DNA of 64,000 nucleotides from Panonychus citri (taxonomy: Eukaryota > Arthropoda > Arachnida > Trombidiformes > Tetranychidae): positions 1,612,001 to 1,676,000 of the forward strand of contig NW_026515540.1 in assembly GCF_014898815.1 (NCBI RefSeq), in the 5' to 3' direction. The position numbers were made by a program, and so were the translations under genes. Under the pieces are notes generated by a model, which ran no database searches, was not told the origin of the DNA, and saw only the letters and a list, made by a program, of their open reading frames with translations. Positions 24,306 to 38,240 of this stretch are shown in pieces. Positions within the stretch are counted from its first letter, which is position 1, and each line of letters begins with the position of its first letter.

Positions 24306-25172
24306 TATTGCAACAATAAGAAAGAAATGAAAAATTAGATAATCCAAGAGACACAAGAGAGTTTGGATTTAAAATCCAACTCAATCCGATGATGGAATTG
24401 AAAAACTCTCACAACTTTTGAAAAGATGGAAAATTGGACATGAAGATGAAAAGATTATTTAAAAGACAAAACATCGAAGACAGAAAATGTTGATTAATTG
24501 TAACCAAAAAGAGAAGAAAAAGAGAAGAAAAAAAGTTAAAAGGACAAATTAAAAAGAAAAAGAAAAGACATTCACAAGTTACAAAACAATTGGATAAAAA
24601 ACATGGCGTCAAATGTCCGTTAAAAGATCAGAGGGTTAATAATATTGTTGCTTGTTCTCTTTCTCTTTCTGTTCTCTTTCCTCTGTTGGATTTATAAAAA
24701 CAGTTCGATTAACCGTAGCGATGAAGATGAAGATGAGGATGAGGATGACGACGGTTACCAATAGACACTCGAATGGAAAGAGAGACACAAATAAAAGAGA
24801 GAAATAAACGATCTCCTATAAAGAAAGAAACACAAGTTACTCTTTGGAAAAGTTTTGTTCAACTAACAAATGTTTTCTATTTGAGAGAGAAAAAGAGACT
24901 GAAAAGGAGAGAAGAGAAAAGAGAAGAGAAAGAAGAGAAAGAGAAAAGAAAGAGAAAAGAAAGAGAATTTGTTAGTTGGATGAGAGAATGAGACATCTAG
25001 TGGTTGGAGAGGAAGAAGAGAAGAGAAAGAAAAAGAGAGAAAAAGAAAAACCTGTTGCCCCCTTTTAGAAAATAAAAGAGGGGAAGAAAAGAAAGAGAAA
25101 AAGAACCGTGGGAACGTAAAAGAAAGAGAAGAAAATCACTTAAACTAAGAGATTTTTCTCTTCTCTTTCTTT
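24306..25172 (-). promoter_or_regulatory. Leader and proximal upstream region of right Notch copy
   Basis: About 870 bases of TC/GA-rich sequence precede the Notch start. The partner region 3856-4620 is the same apart from a deletion of about 85 bp. It contains the conserved CGTGGGAAC motif at 25107-25115. A TTTTTATAAAT word occurs in both arms near 24688 and 4230. Transcription start and any upstream exon cannot be fixed from sequence alone. Confidence 0.45.
25107..25115 (+). promoter_or_regulatory. Candidate Su(H)/CSL site upstream of right Notch copy
   Basis: CGTGGGAAC fits the CSL consensus YGTGRGAAM at every position and is about 800 bases before the start. It is identical in the left arm (3912-3920). 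Confidence 0.4.
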
Positions 25173-27377
25173 CATCGGACTTTCTCTCTCTCTCAATTCT
25201 CTCTCTCGCTCCATCTCATCATCGTCTCTTTTTTTGTGCTTCTTCCATCTTCATCTTTCGCTCCCTGAGGTAACAAGTATTATCTTCATATCTGTTTCTT
25301 TTTCTCTCTCAATTTTTATCTTTCATTTTCTTCTTACCTCATCTTCATCATCTTCTTTTTTTATTCTTATTAGTTTTTTATAATCTTTTCTCTCTCACTC
25401 TAAGAATCAGCTTGTCTCTTTTTTTTCTTATTCTCTATTCTATCATCATTATTTTCTTAGTTTTGATCAATTCATCATTATCCTTATTTATCATCATCGA
25501 TATAATTCAATTGTTGTGATTAATTCAATCAAACTGATCAAACCTTTTTCTTGCCATAACCTCAGCAATCATTTTCAGTCGCCATTTTTATTCCCAGATT
25601 GATAATTCCAGTATTGGAGGATTTTCATCGGCAAATTACTCATTCCGGTCATCTATTCAATAAATTAGAGGTTTAAATTGTCTTTAAATTTAAAGACAAA
25701 TTCAAAACAAAATCATTGTATTTATCCGATTAAATCACCAAAATCTGGGCCCCAATCATCTCGGGTTCACAGGTAATGTCATCGTCACAGTCATTAATGA
25801 AACATAGATCATAATTACTGTCAATTAGTCAACAAGACAAAAAAAATCCGTTTCCAACTGTCAGTTGAAAATTAAATGATCAAAAATTGATTTAAAGAGA
25901 AAATCTAATTTAAAGATTTTCAAACAAACAATCAAAGTCATAAGCAGCTTCCACCTCGTTCGGATATCGCCTTTAGCCCCACCGATGTTGCTCAAAGTAT
26001 TTAGAGTCAATTTTCAGGAGAACTAAATTAAACAACCAAATTAAACACAAATTAAACTCAACAATCAGTTAATGGAAAATTTTGATCGGAAGTAACGAAC
26101 GAAAAAAATTCTTCAGAACTAGTTTGTATTCGAAATGATAGATGGCAGCAAATTCGCGAAAAGGCGCCAAAAGTTTTGGATCTAATTCCATTTAGATTCG
26201 AATAAATATCCGATAGATTCAAATGCATAATCGGAACTCGAACCGAACTGCGGGTTAATTTTCGCTTTTCTGTTTTCGGATTCGGTAGAATTTTATTTTT
26301 CTTATCTTTTCAAAAGATTCTTTTGTTTTCTCTTTAATCTTAATTGTTTTTCCTTTCTCATCGAATTGTTTCAATTTTTTTCTTTTTCTCTGTTCAATAA
26401 TTATGGTGAATCTTCAATAACTTTGAATTGCCTTTTGTCAGAAATGTTAAATTTTCATCGGTTTTCATTTCAATGTCAAGGTTACATGTTAAACCGTTTC
26501 CAATGTTTATGTTGTTATAATCATAACTTCATTGATTGTGAATAATTACATGATTTAAATATTTCCTCATTTTCACGTTTGTTTTGTAGTTATGGAAATC
26601 AAGTGTTCGTCATTTGATCAGATGTCTTGATGGGTTAAATTACTATTCAATTTATTGGTTTCTCTTTTCTGGTGTTTTGGGTTACAATCGGTTACAAAGA
26701 AACGTTTCATTTTGTCAACTCATGGTGATTAAGACATAATCAAATTGTGTTACAACTACTTCTCCATCCTTCATGTTCATGAATTATGCTGATTGGTGAC
26801 AATTTATTTGGCTCTCACTTTGACTCTTCACAACAATCTCATTTGTAAACTCTCAATGAAATTCTGATGTTTATTTAGTTGTCATATTAGTAATTACTTT
26901 GGAGTTTCTTTTACTTCCTTTCATTATAATAATGGTCTTATCTGTTTAATTTTGAACTGGTGGTCTCAATTGATGATTTATCGAATCATGTTTATTAACT
27001 CAACCGATGCAATTTTATTTCTCTCGTTCGGTTTCTCAATTTAATCTGTTCTGCTGATTTAACTCCATGGATCAAAGGTTATCATCAATATTACAAATCT
27101 CATTATCTAAATCACCATAAAATTCAACAACAATACCAACAACTTCACCGTCCACACTAAAAATACAACTTGTATCCTGGTTGTAAAAGTTTAATTTCTC
27201 TCTTCCAATCTCCTGTTTTTTTTTATCAACCAGCCAAGTTATACCAAAGATTCTCTAACAATTTACCTCATCTATTTATAACTTATACGTCCACTCATTG
27301 TAACAATTACAGTTATATTCCCACCAAGTAATCTCATCATTGTTTTCTAAACAATTTTATCTTGTATCTCTCTCATT
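25173..27377. other. Intergenic region between Notch (-) and tetraspanin (+)
   Basis: These are the divergent 5' flanks of the two genes. There is no coding frame. The stretch 25173-25480 is TC-rich. A word GGTTCACAG|GTAATG near 25770 could be the donor of a noncoding leader exon for the tetraspanin. The motif AGATGGCAGC lies at 26140-26149. The leader of the tetraspanin gene must lie somewhere in the last part. Confidence 0.5.
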
Positions 27378-28607
27378 ATGGCCAATTATGGCTACCTATC
27401 GTCTTCACCAGCTCATTACGTTGATCACAATCAGATGAAACGTCCTGTCCATGATTCAAATTGCTGTGGTTTGTCAACATCCTTCATTGCCTTCATCCTG
27501 AGTGTCTTCAATTTTATCCTGTTTTTCAGTGGTTTAATTATTCTTGCCATAGTGATCTTTTATGAACACCCTCCTTTTGAAGGTGAACAAGATCTTCATC
27601 TACCTATTATAAGGTCTCTTCTCTCTAAAAGTCATCCATTGAATCTCATTCATTACAAGTTAATTGTTTGCGGTTTTCTTGTTTGTCTCATTGCTTCTGT
27701 AAACATATTCCTCAATTGTTATTTTTCAATCAAAAGAAAACGTGAAAGAGACTCAGAAATTGATGGAATCACAAACGATTTAGATGAAATTGCATTAACA
27801 TCTCAAAATGATATAACAAGGTATGTAAATGATTAGTGGATAAAAAAATCGTTACTCTCATGGTTAAATTTGATGAACGATTTTTTCCTCTATTTTTTTT
27901 AACACATAAACGCTTGACAATTTATCACATTAGTTAACATTTTATGCAAATAAAATGAATCCAACAAATGTGAATGCAAAGTCAACGCCTTATCGTTATG
28001 CATAAACATGTACAACTTTTTTCTCTTTTCTTATTTCCTCTATTTTTATTTACTCATCTCATTATTACCTCTCTTCAGAACTTCGGTGACATCAAGGAAA
28101 AGTGATACGTTCCCGTCATATGCTCTGTGCTCTTTCATCTTTGCTCTTCTATTGCTCTTCACCATCCAACTTTGCATCTCTTTATTTGCGTTTTTCTCAG
28201 TTTATGGAACTGGCAATGGATTTGAAGGTTACACCCAAGAGTTTAATCGATCAATAACCGAGAATCTTGGTCAACCAATTGAAGTTGTTCGCAATCATCC
28301 TGAATCTTTTCAGCTTCTCGAGAAGAAATTCAAGTGTTGCGGTTTAAAAAATTACCAAGATTACGATAAAGATTTACCTGTACCAGATTCTTGTTGTAAA
28401 ACAACAATTCCCGATGATGCTTGTGGTAAAAGACGTCACCCGTCAAACATTTATTTCCAAGGGTGTTTACAGAAAATCGCCAAAGTCGCTTCAGATCACA
28501 CGCTCTTATTGGGATCAGTTTCATTTGGATTCACGTTAATCCAATTCATTGGACTTGTTTTCTCTTGTTGTCTTTACGTTCAATTAGTTGCCAGTAAAAT
28601 GAGCTGA
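27378..28607 (+). CDS. Tetraspanin, two exons
   Basis: Exons 27378-27820 and 28079-28607 join in phase 2 (AG|GTATGT to TCTTCAG|A) to give 323 residues. Four membrane helices are visible: about residues 35-60 (FIAFILSVFNFILFFSGLII), 95-115 (LIVCGFLVCLIASVNIFL), the start of exon 2 (ALCSFIFALLLLFTIQLCIS) and the C-terminal end (LLGSVSFGFTLIQFIGLVFS). The large loop between helices 3 and 4 has the diagnostic FKCCGLKNYQDY motif, then PDSCC and a later GC, the cysteine set of the family. Such proteins organise membrane microdomains with integrins, receptors or proteases. The loop between helices 1 and 2 and the cytoplasmic stretch before helix 3 are unusually long. The subfamily was not assigned. 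Confidence 0.88.
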
Positions 28608-28778
28608 TCGTTATCTTCATTATATTTAATCATTTCAAATATTAATGAGTAATTAAAATGATGCTCATCATGTAACTAATATAAACATCTTCAAAAGCCT
28701 GGAAACAATTTTCGTCGTCTTGCCAATGGATCTTCATTTTTTCTTCTTTTATCCTTGTGTTCACTATCATTTCACATT

Positions 28779-28780
<2 letters not shown>

Positions 28781-28818
<38 letters not shown>
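28781..28818. repeat. (TC)n microsatellite
   Basis: A pure TC dinucleotide run of 38 bp about 175 bp after the tetraspanin stop codon, followed by a CATCAT run. Confidence 0.95.
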
Positions 28819-28822
<4 letters not shown>

Positions 28823-30903
28823 ATGTTCATCATCATCATCATCATCATGATAATGTTTACATTGAGCTGCCAATACAGACAAAAAAACTTTGCCTACAAC
28901 AATCGATGAGCAATTTATGATATAATCATGCATTTACCATATGAATGACAGCAAGAACTTAAATTTGCTTTAATTGTATAAACTGTAATATTTAACGTAA
29001 ATCATTGTATCTATTATTGCCAGTGTAACATTTTGCTTTGAACTAATTATAATGTAACAAACAATTTAATCTAATTGTTAAAAACAAACCTGCGACTGAT
29101 GTACAACAATGGCAACAGCAAATTTATGACAACGATCAAACATATTTATCGATTTTGAATTGCAAACCATTGTGATCAAATCATCTATTAATTATTACCC
29201 AATTTAATTTCCTAATTGTTAATCCTCTAATAGAAATTGATTTTTTCTTCATATTTATTGTAATTAGAAATCATTGCAATTGGTTAAACAATTAGGAATA
29301 ATAAAATTAGCATGTAAACAAAAACTTTTCATGTTACTCAACAATTTACGAGATTATTTGATTGACTGAATCAATTATTCATGAAAATTATCTCAACAAT
29401 TAAAAGAGAGGATGTAAAGGATTAACCCATTGGTATTATTAGAAATCAAAAGCAATTAGTTAATTATAAACATGACCTGCTTCAAGAATCAACATTTGGC
29501 TTATTGCACCAAGTCAATAGTTTATTGGTAACAATTTACTGACAATTATTGGAAATTATGTTTAACTAAATCGTTCCTTAATTGCTGTTCCTTAACATGT
29601 CACTCAGTTTCTACCAAACAACATCGTAATTAAGTTAATTATGGTAACAATTTGATTGACAGACTAAGTTTTTAGTCTTAATTTCATCAGAAAAAAATTC
29701 ATCCTTTTTTTCATCAGGTTAAACAATTAGCTAAATTGTAGTTAACAAAGGTCAGTTATATTTATCATAACAAGACAATTAACAAAAAATATTAACCAAA
29801 CAATTAAATAGTTTTCACAAGTTTAAATGTTTCATTCATTTAAATTGTTGAGTTGAAAGGTTTTTTGGTTTTCAATCAAGGGTTCAGGAAATGAAACAAT
29901 TAGTTAATTGTATCCAAAAGTTAAACTTTTTATTTTCATATTCTTATTGTTATTAATTGTATTAATATTTTACTTTGTCAATCTTGATTTTATATCCACT
30001 AAATAATATTAATTGTTTGTCATTTCTGTTTTACATGTAAAATAATTAACGAAACAATCACCATAAATTTGGTTTAAACAATTAGTTGATCAATTGGACA
30101 AAATTATTGAATAAATTGTTTTATCGATTAATTATTAACCTTGTTGATTGGTGGATGATGATCAACAATTAGAGTTAATTTAAAAAAATGTAATTTGATG
30201 AAACAAATTTAGATAATTTAGTTCTGTGATAACTATTTACAAATCATTTCTTTTCTCCCCCTTTATAATTAGTCACAATTAAGTTCAATTTAGTGTAATT
30301 ATCCCTGGTTAACCATGTGATTAGAGACTAGAAATTGTTTGAAGTATCAAAAATGATGATAAACCTTGATGATGAGTTGATTGTTTTGTGTTGAGATGAT
30401 GATTATGATGATCGAGCAGAAACTCAGAGAGTGACACATCCTTTTGTTTTGAACAATATAATTAAGTTAATCGATTTCATGTTGATTAACAATTTGTTAT
30501 CGAATGAAAAATTTATCCATGATAAAGATCCAAAAATCAAGATCCTTAATTGTGAGAATGAGTCAATGATGATGATGATCAATTTTATCTTCTCCATACC
30601 AAGAATTGAGAATCCATAGTTTCGAGTGATAAATAATTATTTAGGTAACATCATTAATCCACAACAATATATCACATAGTTTAGCTTCATCTCTGAGGTG
30701 GTTGACAATATAATGACAGTGATAAGCAAAAATTTGAAGGTTCACTAATCATAATTGTCTAGTTAACTGTTTTTCGTGCACCTTCATTGATCAAGGTAAA
30801 AAATTAACAATTGGGAAAAATTAGAAGCAAAAAAGGTGAAAAAAACAACAACAAAAAGAAAACAAGTTTGAGAGGAAAGAGTGAGAAAAATTGGAAGATG
30901 CTA

Positions 30904-30923
30904 ATGATGAAGATGAAGATGAA

Positions 30924-30971
<48 letters not shown>

Positions 30972-30990
30972 GGTGGTGGTGGTGATGATG
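30904..30990. repeat. Compound GAT/GGT microsatellite
   Basis: GAAGAT units pass into GAT and then GGT units and back to GAT. Frames through it on both strands give poly-Met, poly-Val or poly-Ser and are accidental. Confidence 0.9.
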
Positions 30991-31816
30991 TGAGTATGGT
31001 GATGAGTTGAATGTCCACACTAATTATCTTGTTAATTAATGAATGAATGTATTGTTTGGCAAGAATTCAATGTTGCTGGTTAATCAACATTAGACCAGGA
31101 ATGTATTTCGTGATTTATCAGTTAATTGATTTCATGAATATCGGCAGTTGTCAGAATCAATTGTTATCCTTGATGATCCAATTCGCGAATTTACAATTTT
31201 TCTGTGAGTATACTAGTCTAGTTTATATACGTTTTCGGTTCTTTTTTTTTGTTTCAGTGATCAGGTTACGATGATATAAGAAGATGAGATTTAAATTAGT
31301 TTTTTTTCCCTCTTTCATGGATTGAGCACCAGTCGAATTTATTTCCAGGCATTTGGATCAATCTGATCTTCAATTTGAATAGTCGCAATTGGTCAATCGT
31401 TTCAATTTTTCCGATAATCAGATTGAAGAAAGTGGAAAATGGTTGAAAGTGTCCAGAATGATTTAGATCAAGTTTTCACTCTTCTAATTGCTATGAGCCT
31501 TAATTTACTTGAGATGCGTCGGCAACTTGATTATCATTTCCGATCAATGAGGAAAAAGTTTAGCCATTTGTCTGCTTTTTTTGTGGTCAGTAGGATATAC
31601 GTAATTTGATTATCCCTAAGGCAGTCAAAGGTAATTAACCTTTCAAATGATGGAACCATTTCCAATAATTGGCAATAATTGTAATCACCATGAGTGTGAT
31701 AAATTGTTGACCATTCAACAATTTAGGATGATAATTTTCCATGAATTTTAAATTGATAAAAAAAAGTAAATGGAAGATGAAAGTTTCACTTGTAGTATCA
31801 TGAATTGTCTTTCATA

Positions 31817-34800
31817 TTAACTGGTATCATAACCTTTCCAATCAGGAGGAGGAGCGAGATAAACACGTCGGTTTCTGAACATGAACGGAACGACTCCTCG
31901 GTAACCCGTCCTAGGAACACCAGACTGAAAAGAAAGAAAAGAAAGAGAGAGGATGAGTAAAGATGATAATGATGATAATGATGATGTAGACAAATATAAA
32001 GACACACACAGAGAGAAGAGAGACTCAGCAAGATATTAGCTCGATCAATTTCAAGAGAGAGAGAGAGAGAGAGAAACAAGTTTCCATCAGAATCCGGTGA
32101 TTCTGTTGGAACCTTAAAAAGTAACATTAATTTTGTGATCTAGTGAATTTTCTGGGCAAATGAATTTCAATTTGACTAACAAACTTGACTCAAGTTAATT
32201 GATTTGGTGATCATTAAATTATCTTTAACAATTGGAGGCTTTCTCCTAATAACTGGGTACGAGAGGATGACAATCAATAGAGGACGATTAATAATTAATG
32301 ATGACAATTATGTTGCAAGATGATAAATCTATAATAATTAAAAGGTGATTACAACAGATACTTTTCTTTATACTCTAACAAGTAAGCAGGTTTTATGATG
32401 ATGATGAGAAAAGTTTGTTGTTATCATGATAAATCTGAAAGTAACTAAGAGGAAAGGAAAATGATGATAAAAATGAAGATAAAAGAGTAAGAGAAAAGGA
32501 AAAAGATGAAGATTAATGAGAGAGGGAAATATATTCTCCTTCATCATGATCATCTCTTTTCTGAGTGAATATCAAGTTTCGTAAGCAAAAGTAATTCAAA
32601 CAATTCTTACAATTGATATTATTCAGAGAGATTGTCTTGATAAGCTAATTGAAGCAATAACACTAATCAGTAATCAAAAAGAAAGTGAAATTTTTCAAAG
32701 ATCAATCAACTAATCGTAACGTTTGAAATTGTCACTCATTATTTAGACTGTTAATTGTGATTAACAAAATCACCTTAAAATCATCCATAAGTCTAAAGGC
32801 TTTGGCAATACTCTTGAAGTTGACTTTCGATCGATAAGTTAACCGAACTGGTCCATTTCCTTCAATTCGTCCACCAGCTAATTCTTGGACAGTTACTGGA
32901 GGACTTCCGTATACCGTTTTAATGAACCAATCGTCATAATTATCCTGACAAAGATTAATCAAAAGACAATAATTAACAATCAAGAGTAATTATAATTTTA
33001 AGTGAATAATAAAAAATCATCGCGATAGTGATGATAAATTGTAAAAGATGAAAGTTTCATTGATCATTACAAAACAAATGAAACAATTATGATAATTGTA
33101 ATAAAAATGATGATAAGGAAGAGAATTAAAATTAATGATTATACAGGTAAAGGTTTAATCATGATTTAATCAAATGTAATCACTTACTTTTAGAAGGTAA
33201 GTTAAATTGTACTTTGTGAAAGGCACGAATTGTTCATTGAGTTTAATGAATTTAAGATGTTTCTCAAAAAAGAGACCACTAAAGTATAAAGGAAAATAAT
33301 GAGAAAGATAAAATCAGTAAATCAGATTACTAATTACAATGATAACTAATTAAACAATTAATCAACAGTTGTATTGTTATTATTATCTTACTTGCTCACT
33401 CCAACTTTTCCAAATGTTTTGGTTCGAGATACTTCAGGCCTGATACAAGCACGTTCCTTACGTTGAGCTGGTTGTCTAATCCAATCATCCCAAAATCTGA
33501 TTAATCAGTGAGACACATAATCATATTAACAACAATTAACAGTTAACAAAAATAAACGGTTCATTCAATAATCAGAGCTCATCATCAGATCGTATATCAT
33601 TATTGTAAGAAGCTTATATCAAGATTGATCATTTTGTTGGTACAATAAAAAAAAACAATTCAGGATCTGATCATGATCATGATGATGATCAATTTCATGA
33701 TTATGAAGGTGATCATCATCATCATAATTTTCATTATGAAACTTACGCTTTAGGCCATTTATCGGCAATTTCGAGCCAAACATTTTTCGTCATCATCCAT
33801 CCAAGGCCAGGAAAAAAATCTGATCTATATAATGTATCAGCTGAATATTTAAAAGTAACAATTAGTTAATTGAGAAACAATAGAGGGAGGAAAATGATTA
33901 AGTAGAGGGGGGAAGTATACAATTAGATTAATGTATTAAATTGTTGATGATTGAGTAAAGTCAATCAATATGTCACATCAATATAAGGTGTGAATCGATT
34001 GGTAATGTTTGGGTTAGGAAACTAAATTGACTTTTTTTTTGGTGACATTTGATTTTTTTTTAGGTTGAATGATTAAAATTTAATCAAACCTTGTATTTGA
34101 TTGAGGGAGAGATAGACTAAGTTGACAATTAATTAATCAATGTAAAAAAAAAGGTTATTAGGTAATTTTTGTTAGAATGTCAAATGAATTGATTTAAAGG
34201 TAATATAGTTAAAAATCAATGTACAATATGAAACAATACAACAGGATTATATTGATTTGATTGTGACGATAATGATTCAAATCATCTGCCCATTGTTCAT
34301 TATTAATGATGAATCAAATTAAGGTTTAATGAGACAATTTAGATATTATAATAATCTAATAAATAAATTGTTATGTTGACGTGTTTTTTGGTTGATGGTG
34401 TTGATGAATATGATGATGATTAAACTAATGTTTACAATGTTAACAAACAATTGTCATCGCTTGATAAACCATATAAACCCATATACCCTGATCATACATC
34501 ATCAAAATCATCTGATAATTGTACAGTTAATATCAATGAGAAACAATATATTATAATAATAATAATATACCAGATTTGATCAACCTTTTGAATGTCATTA
34601 ATAACATTGTTTACCATTGTGCATTATCAAGGTAATCAGATTGAAATTATTTGTCTGATAAACAACAATCATTGGACCAAATCAACACACGACAGAATTG
34701 AACTTTCAGGGTGTGTAGTTGTTTTTAAAGGGTGATAAAGATAATGAAATTGATGATGAGTGTTGATCATGTACAGCTGATTGTAATATGAATATGTGTT

Positions 34801-35670
34801 CATAGTACATTAATAATAATAATAACAATAATCAAGTAACTGTAACAATCACCCAGAAAAAAAAGTAATAAGGGATTTAGAAAGGATTGAGGAAAAGGTA
34901 AATAAAAAAAAGGGACATAAATGTATTTCGTATTGTGAAATGTTTGTACCTGAATTTTCAGCGATTAATCCTTCTTTACCATTATCGTTCCAGGCTGAGA
35001 CACACCATAAAGTGGAATCGGCTACGAGAAGAGGATAAGTGGCTTTAAAATATTCGAAAAAATCTGGTGCAATATCGAGATCATCTTCCACAATGATCAC
35101 CGTATTGTAGTTAAATGTGTTAAACGTTTGATTTAATGCCCATGCATAATGACGAGATATCTTGTAATATCCTTTAAATTTTTTCTCTTTCCCTGTTAAT
35201 GGAATGTCACTCAAATCGGGATGACGAATTAGAGTAATCTGATCACCGTAACTTTGTAACACTTTACGAGTTGGTTCATGGCCACAGTCTTGGCTTACGA
35301 TTATTGGAAAACTTATTGAATCAGGTCGGTGTTTTATCAATTGGTCTAAATTACGGCGAACGGTAACACGATTACATGAGAATAATAATACTGCAATTGA
35401 ATTGGATAAACTATCCATCTCTGTACCACCATCACCACCATTTGATTGTTTCTTTAGGCTTCGTAAACTGTTTATTAACAGTTTATTTGAATTAATTTGT
35501 TCTTTTAAATCTTTTTCAAATTGTCCAACTTGCTGGTTAACATCTTTTAATTTGATTACCTGTTGATGATGAGGAATTAATAATAGAAGAGGAATTGAAA
35601 GAGACACAAAGAGTAAAACTCTTACTATCCTCACTATTCGCACTCTAACCAATCTTAATCCTCCAAACAT
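31817..35670 (-). CDS. Mgat1: Alpha-1,3-mannosyl-glycoprotein 2-beta-N-acetylglucosaminyltransferase (GnT-I), six exons
   Basis: Exons 35670-34950, 33840-33747, 33496-33392, 33278-33188, 32944-32774 and 31924-31817 join in consistent phase to 429 residues; human MGAT1 has 445. It transfers GlcNAc from UDP-GlcNAc to the alpha-1,3 arm of Man5GlcNAc2 in the medial Golgi, opening hybrid and complex N-glycan synthesis. A type II signal anchor lies near residues 10-33 (VRVLLFVSLSIPLLLLI), then a coiled stem. The catalytic domain starts at AVLLFSCNRVTVRRNLDQL. It shows the metal-binding acidic motif VEDDLDIAPDFFEYF, and then LYRSDFFPGLGWMM, WPKAFWDDWIR, ACIRPEVSRTKTFG and the C-terminal GYRGVVPFMFRNRRVYLAPP, all typical of the family. 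The first intron is 1.1 kb. No frame damage was seen. Confidence 0.95.
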
Positions 35671-38209
35671 GATAAGTTATAGATGAGGTTGGTTTTTGTT
35701 GGTGTTGTTGATGGTGATAACTCGATGACGATTTGATGGTGATGATGTCGATGGTGATGAACAAACAAAATTAAATGATTCTAATAAAAAAACAAATTAA
35801 AATGTTGATTTTTCTTGGTTCTTGTTGTTGGATTTTTGTTGATTGTTGTTGTGAATTTTTATTCCAAACAACAATAGATGGCGTTCAAATCCATCGGTTG
35901 TCATGGTTACCAAATAGTGACATCTGTTGGTACTTATTGTTACTATTCCTTCATATGAAAAGTTTTTCTAATTGTTCAATTAATCACTTCAGAAATTAAG
36001 AAATTGTTTTCATTATTAATTTTGTTTTTTTTTATCATCAATTGGAAATTCATTTCTTTGGATTATAGTTGATCTCATTTTCCAATCAATTTAGGCCGCA
36101 AAATTAATCAATTGATTGAGTCAAATTTTTCTCCTCAGATCAAAGTTCAATCAGTTAACTGGATTAACGAAGGATAAATCTTAATCTTTCAATTGTCGTA
36201 ATAAGTTTATATTATATTTTTATGGAGAAAAATATGTTGATTAAATCATCGTCATCATTTAGTGAATTACTAAATTTACAGTGGAAATTGATGTTATAAA
36301 TTAATTCCAAATGAAATAGGTCTGACTTTGTAATCGATTTCCATTATTAGTTGATTACAATCGTCACATTAAATGACATTATTCATGTATAAAAACATGA
36401 ATAATTATTAACTAGAAAGGTAAGTTGATGATTACAATTAACCAATGATATTTTGGAAATTGTTGTGTTGATTGATTGATTGGCGGGTAATATGTTTATT
36501 CATATTGTAACAATTGATTAAATGAATAAATTGTTAGTTGTATAGGAAACAAAAGAAAAGGAAATTGTAATATTTGTTGATGGAGGAAAAAAAGATGAAG
36601 AATAAAATGAAGTAACCGTTAATTGTTATGGTTAAATTAGCTGAATCGTTTACGTATCAATCAGCGTGATCTTCAAATCATATGGTGTTCATCAACCTTT
36701 TTCCACTAATCATCAGCAATCTAATTCAATTTAGATGAATTATCTTTTTCTTTTCTGGTTAAATTTAGTAACATAACCTTGAAGGTTGTTGATTCCTTTG
36801 GATAGATAGTATTTTTTATCCTCAGATGTAACGATTTAATTAATTACTATTTTAGATAGATTGTAGATCAGCCATTGATTCCCATAGTCTTAATTAAGAT
36901 TAATTGATCAACCTGTAGAGTTAATATTAAAAAAATTCTATTAGATAAACTAATCAATTTCCTATAAATAATCAATTGATAAAAAAAATCAAATCGATGA
37001 TGAGTTTACCTTTATCATAAATATTGTTATCATCTTCAAATTGTTACCATTTATCCTCGACGGTAAAGATTCCAATCTTATCAATTAACTGGATTGTGAT
37101 GATTATACGATAATTAACCATCTGTAAACAATTAGAAAGATACATTTAAATGATGAACAAGCTCTTAAATTGTACATTGGCAAAGGAAAAACAAATAACA
37201 CTTTACATACACAATCCTGATCATTTGAAATAACAAAAATACCAACAGATTGGTGTTGTTTTTCCTAGTGGAATCATTATTTTTACAGAATATAAATATT
37301 CCAACTCATGTCTAATATCTAATAGTGAACAAGAAGAAGATTTCACAAGTTAAATTGTAAACAATCAATTTCCAAATTGATTTGTAGCCTTGAAGAAAAT
37401 GATTTTCCATTGAAACTTGATGCGAAAAACGGTTGGTAAATGTGTTTGTAGAAAAGTGAATGAGTTAAGGAAGAAAGAGAAAACTAATCAACACTAAGAG
37501 TAACAGGGAGAATATTGAAAAATTAATTAGAATCAATAACAATTAAATAATCGAAAGTTAATCCGAAGAAGAAAACAAAAATTTTAATCCATCGGGGAAA
37601 AAGAAAAGAAAACAATCAGCTGACCTTAGGCCCAAAGAGAAAAAGGCGGAGCATCAGAAGAGAAAAGAAAATAATTAGTAACAAAAGGAGAGAATAGAAA
37701 ATCTGAAAAATCATTTATTCTAATTAAATTTGTGTCCTTTTCTTTTCTTGCGTTTTTCTTTAATCTATTATTTGTTTTTCTTTTCTCAATCATCAAAGGA
37801 ACAAGAAGAAGAAGAAGAGTAAACAACAATTACTGTTGTTGATTAATTGTTCTAATTTAATTAGAGAATATGAAACTTGTGTTGACCATTTTCTTTTTTT
37901 TCTATCTGTTTTTTGTCTTATTCAATATCTTCCTTCCTCTTTCCTTTCCACCCTCTTCTCTAACAGATACACACATTACAATCTGGATTCCCGTTTGGTA
38001 ACCATATTGGCAAAAGGTCCCTTGTCTTACCATAAGATATAATGGTGATGATGATGAAGATGATGAAGATACGGCACAACATGAATCTCTCAATGTTTTG
38101 TTGTTGTGGATGAGATGACACACTCTCACCGGAAACTATGTGAGTACAGACAATTTTTTTTCTCTCACTTTGTGTCTTTTCATTTTCTCTCCATCTTAGA
38201 TTTGCATCT

Positions 38210-38240
<31 letters not shown>

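Larger units (their letters stand above)
15817..25172 (-). repeat. Right arm of the Notch inverted duplication
   Basis: Reverse-complement partner of 3856-12810. The outer breakpoint is at about 25172, within a CTCTTTCTTT run. The inner breakpoint falls in the Notch stop codon, which is TGA here and TAA in the left arm, after a shared ATTT. The diverged intron segment is about 16300-17953 in this arm and is a few hundred bases longer than its partner. Confidence 0.9.
28608..31816. other. Intergenic region between tetraspanin and Mgat1 3' ends
   Basis: No gene was seen in these 3.2 kb. It contains a pure TC tract (28781-28818), an ATC run just after it, and the GAT-to-GGT compound repeat at 30904-30990. 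The rest is AATTGTTAA-rich spacer. Both neighbours point into it, so it holds both 3' untranslated regions. Confidence 0.6.

Noticed and set aside
3856..25172. A mirrored read (missed adapter) as a complete explanation of the inverted Notch repeat
   Set aside because: A fold-back read would give no unique 3-kb loop and no diverged intron. Intron 3, the leader and the stop codons differ too much. An assembly join of two haplotypes is still possible and is kept as an alternative.
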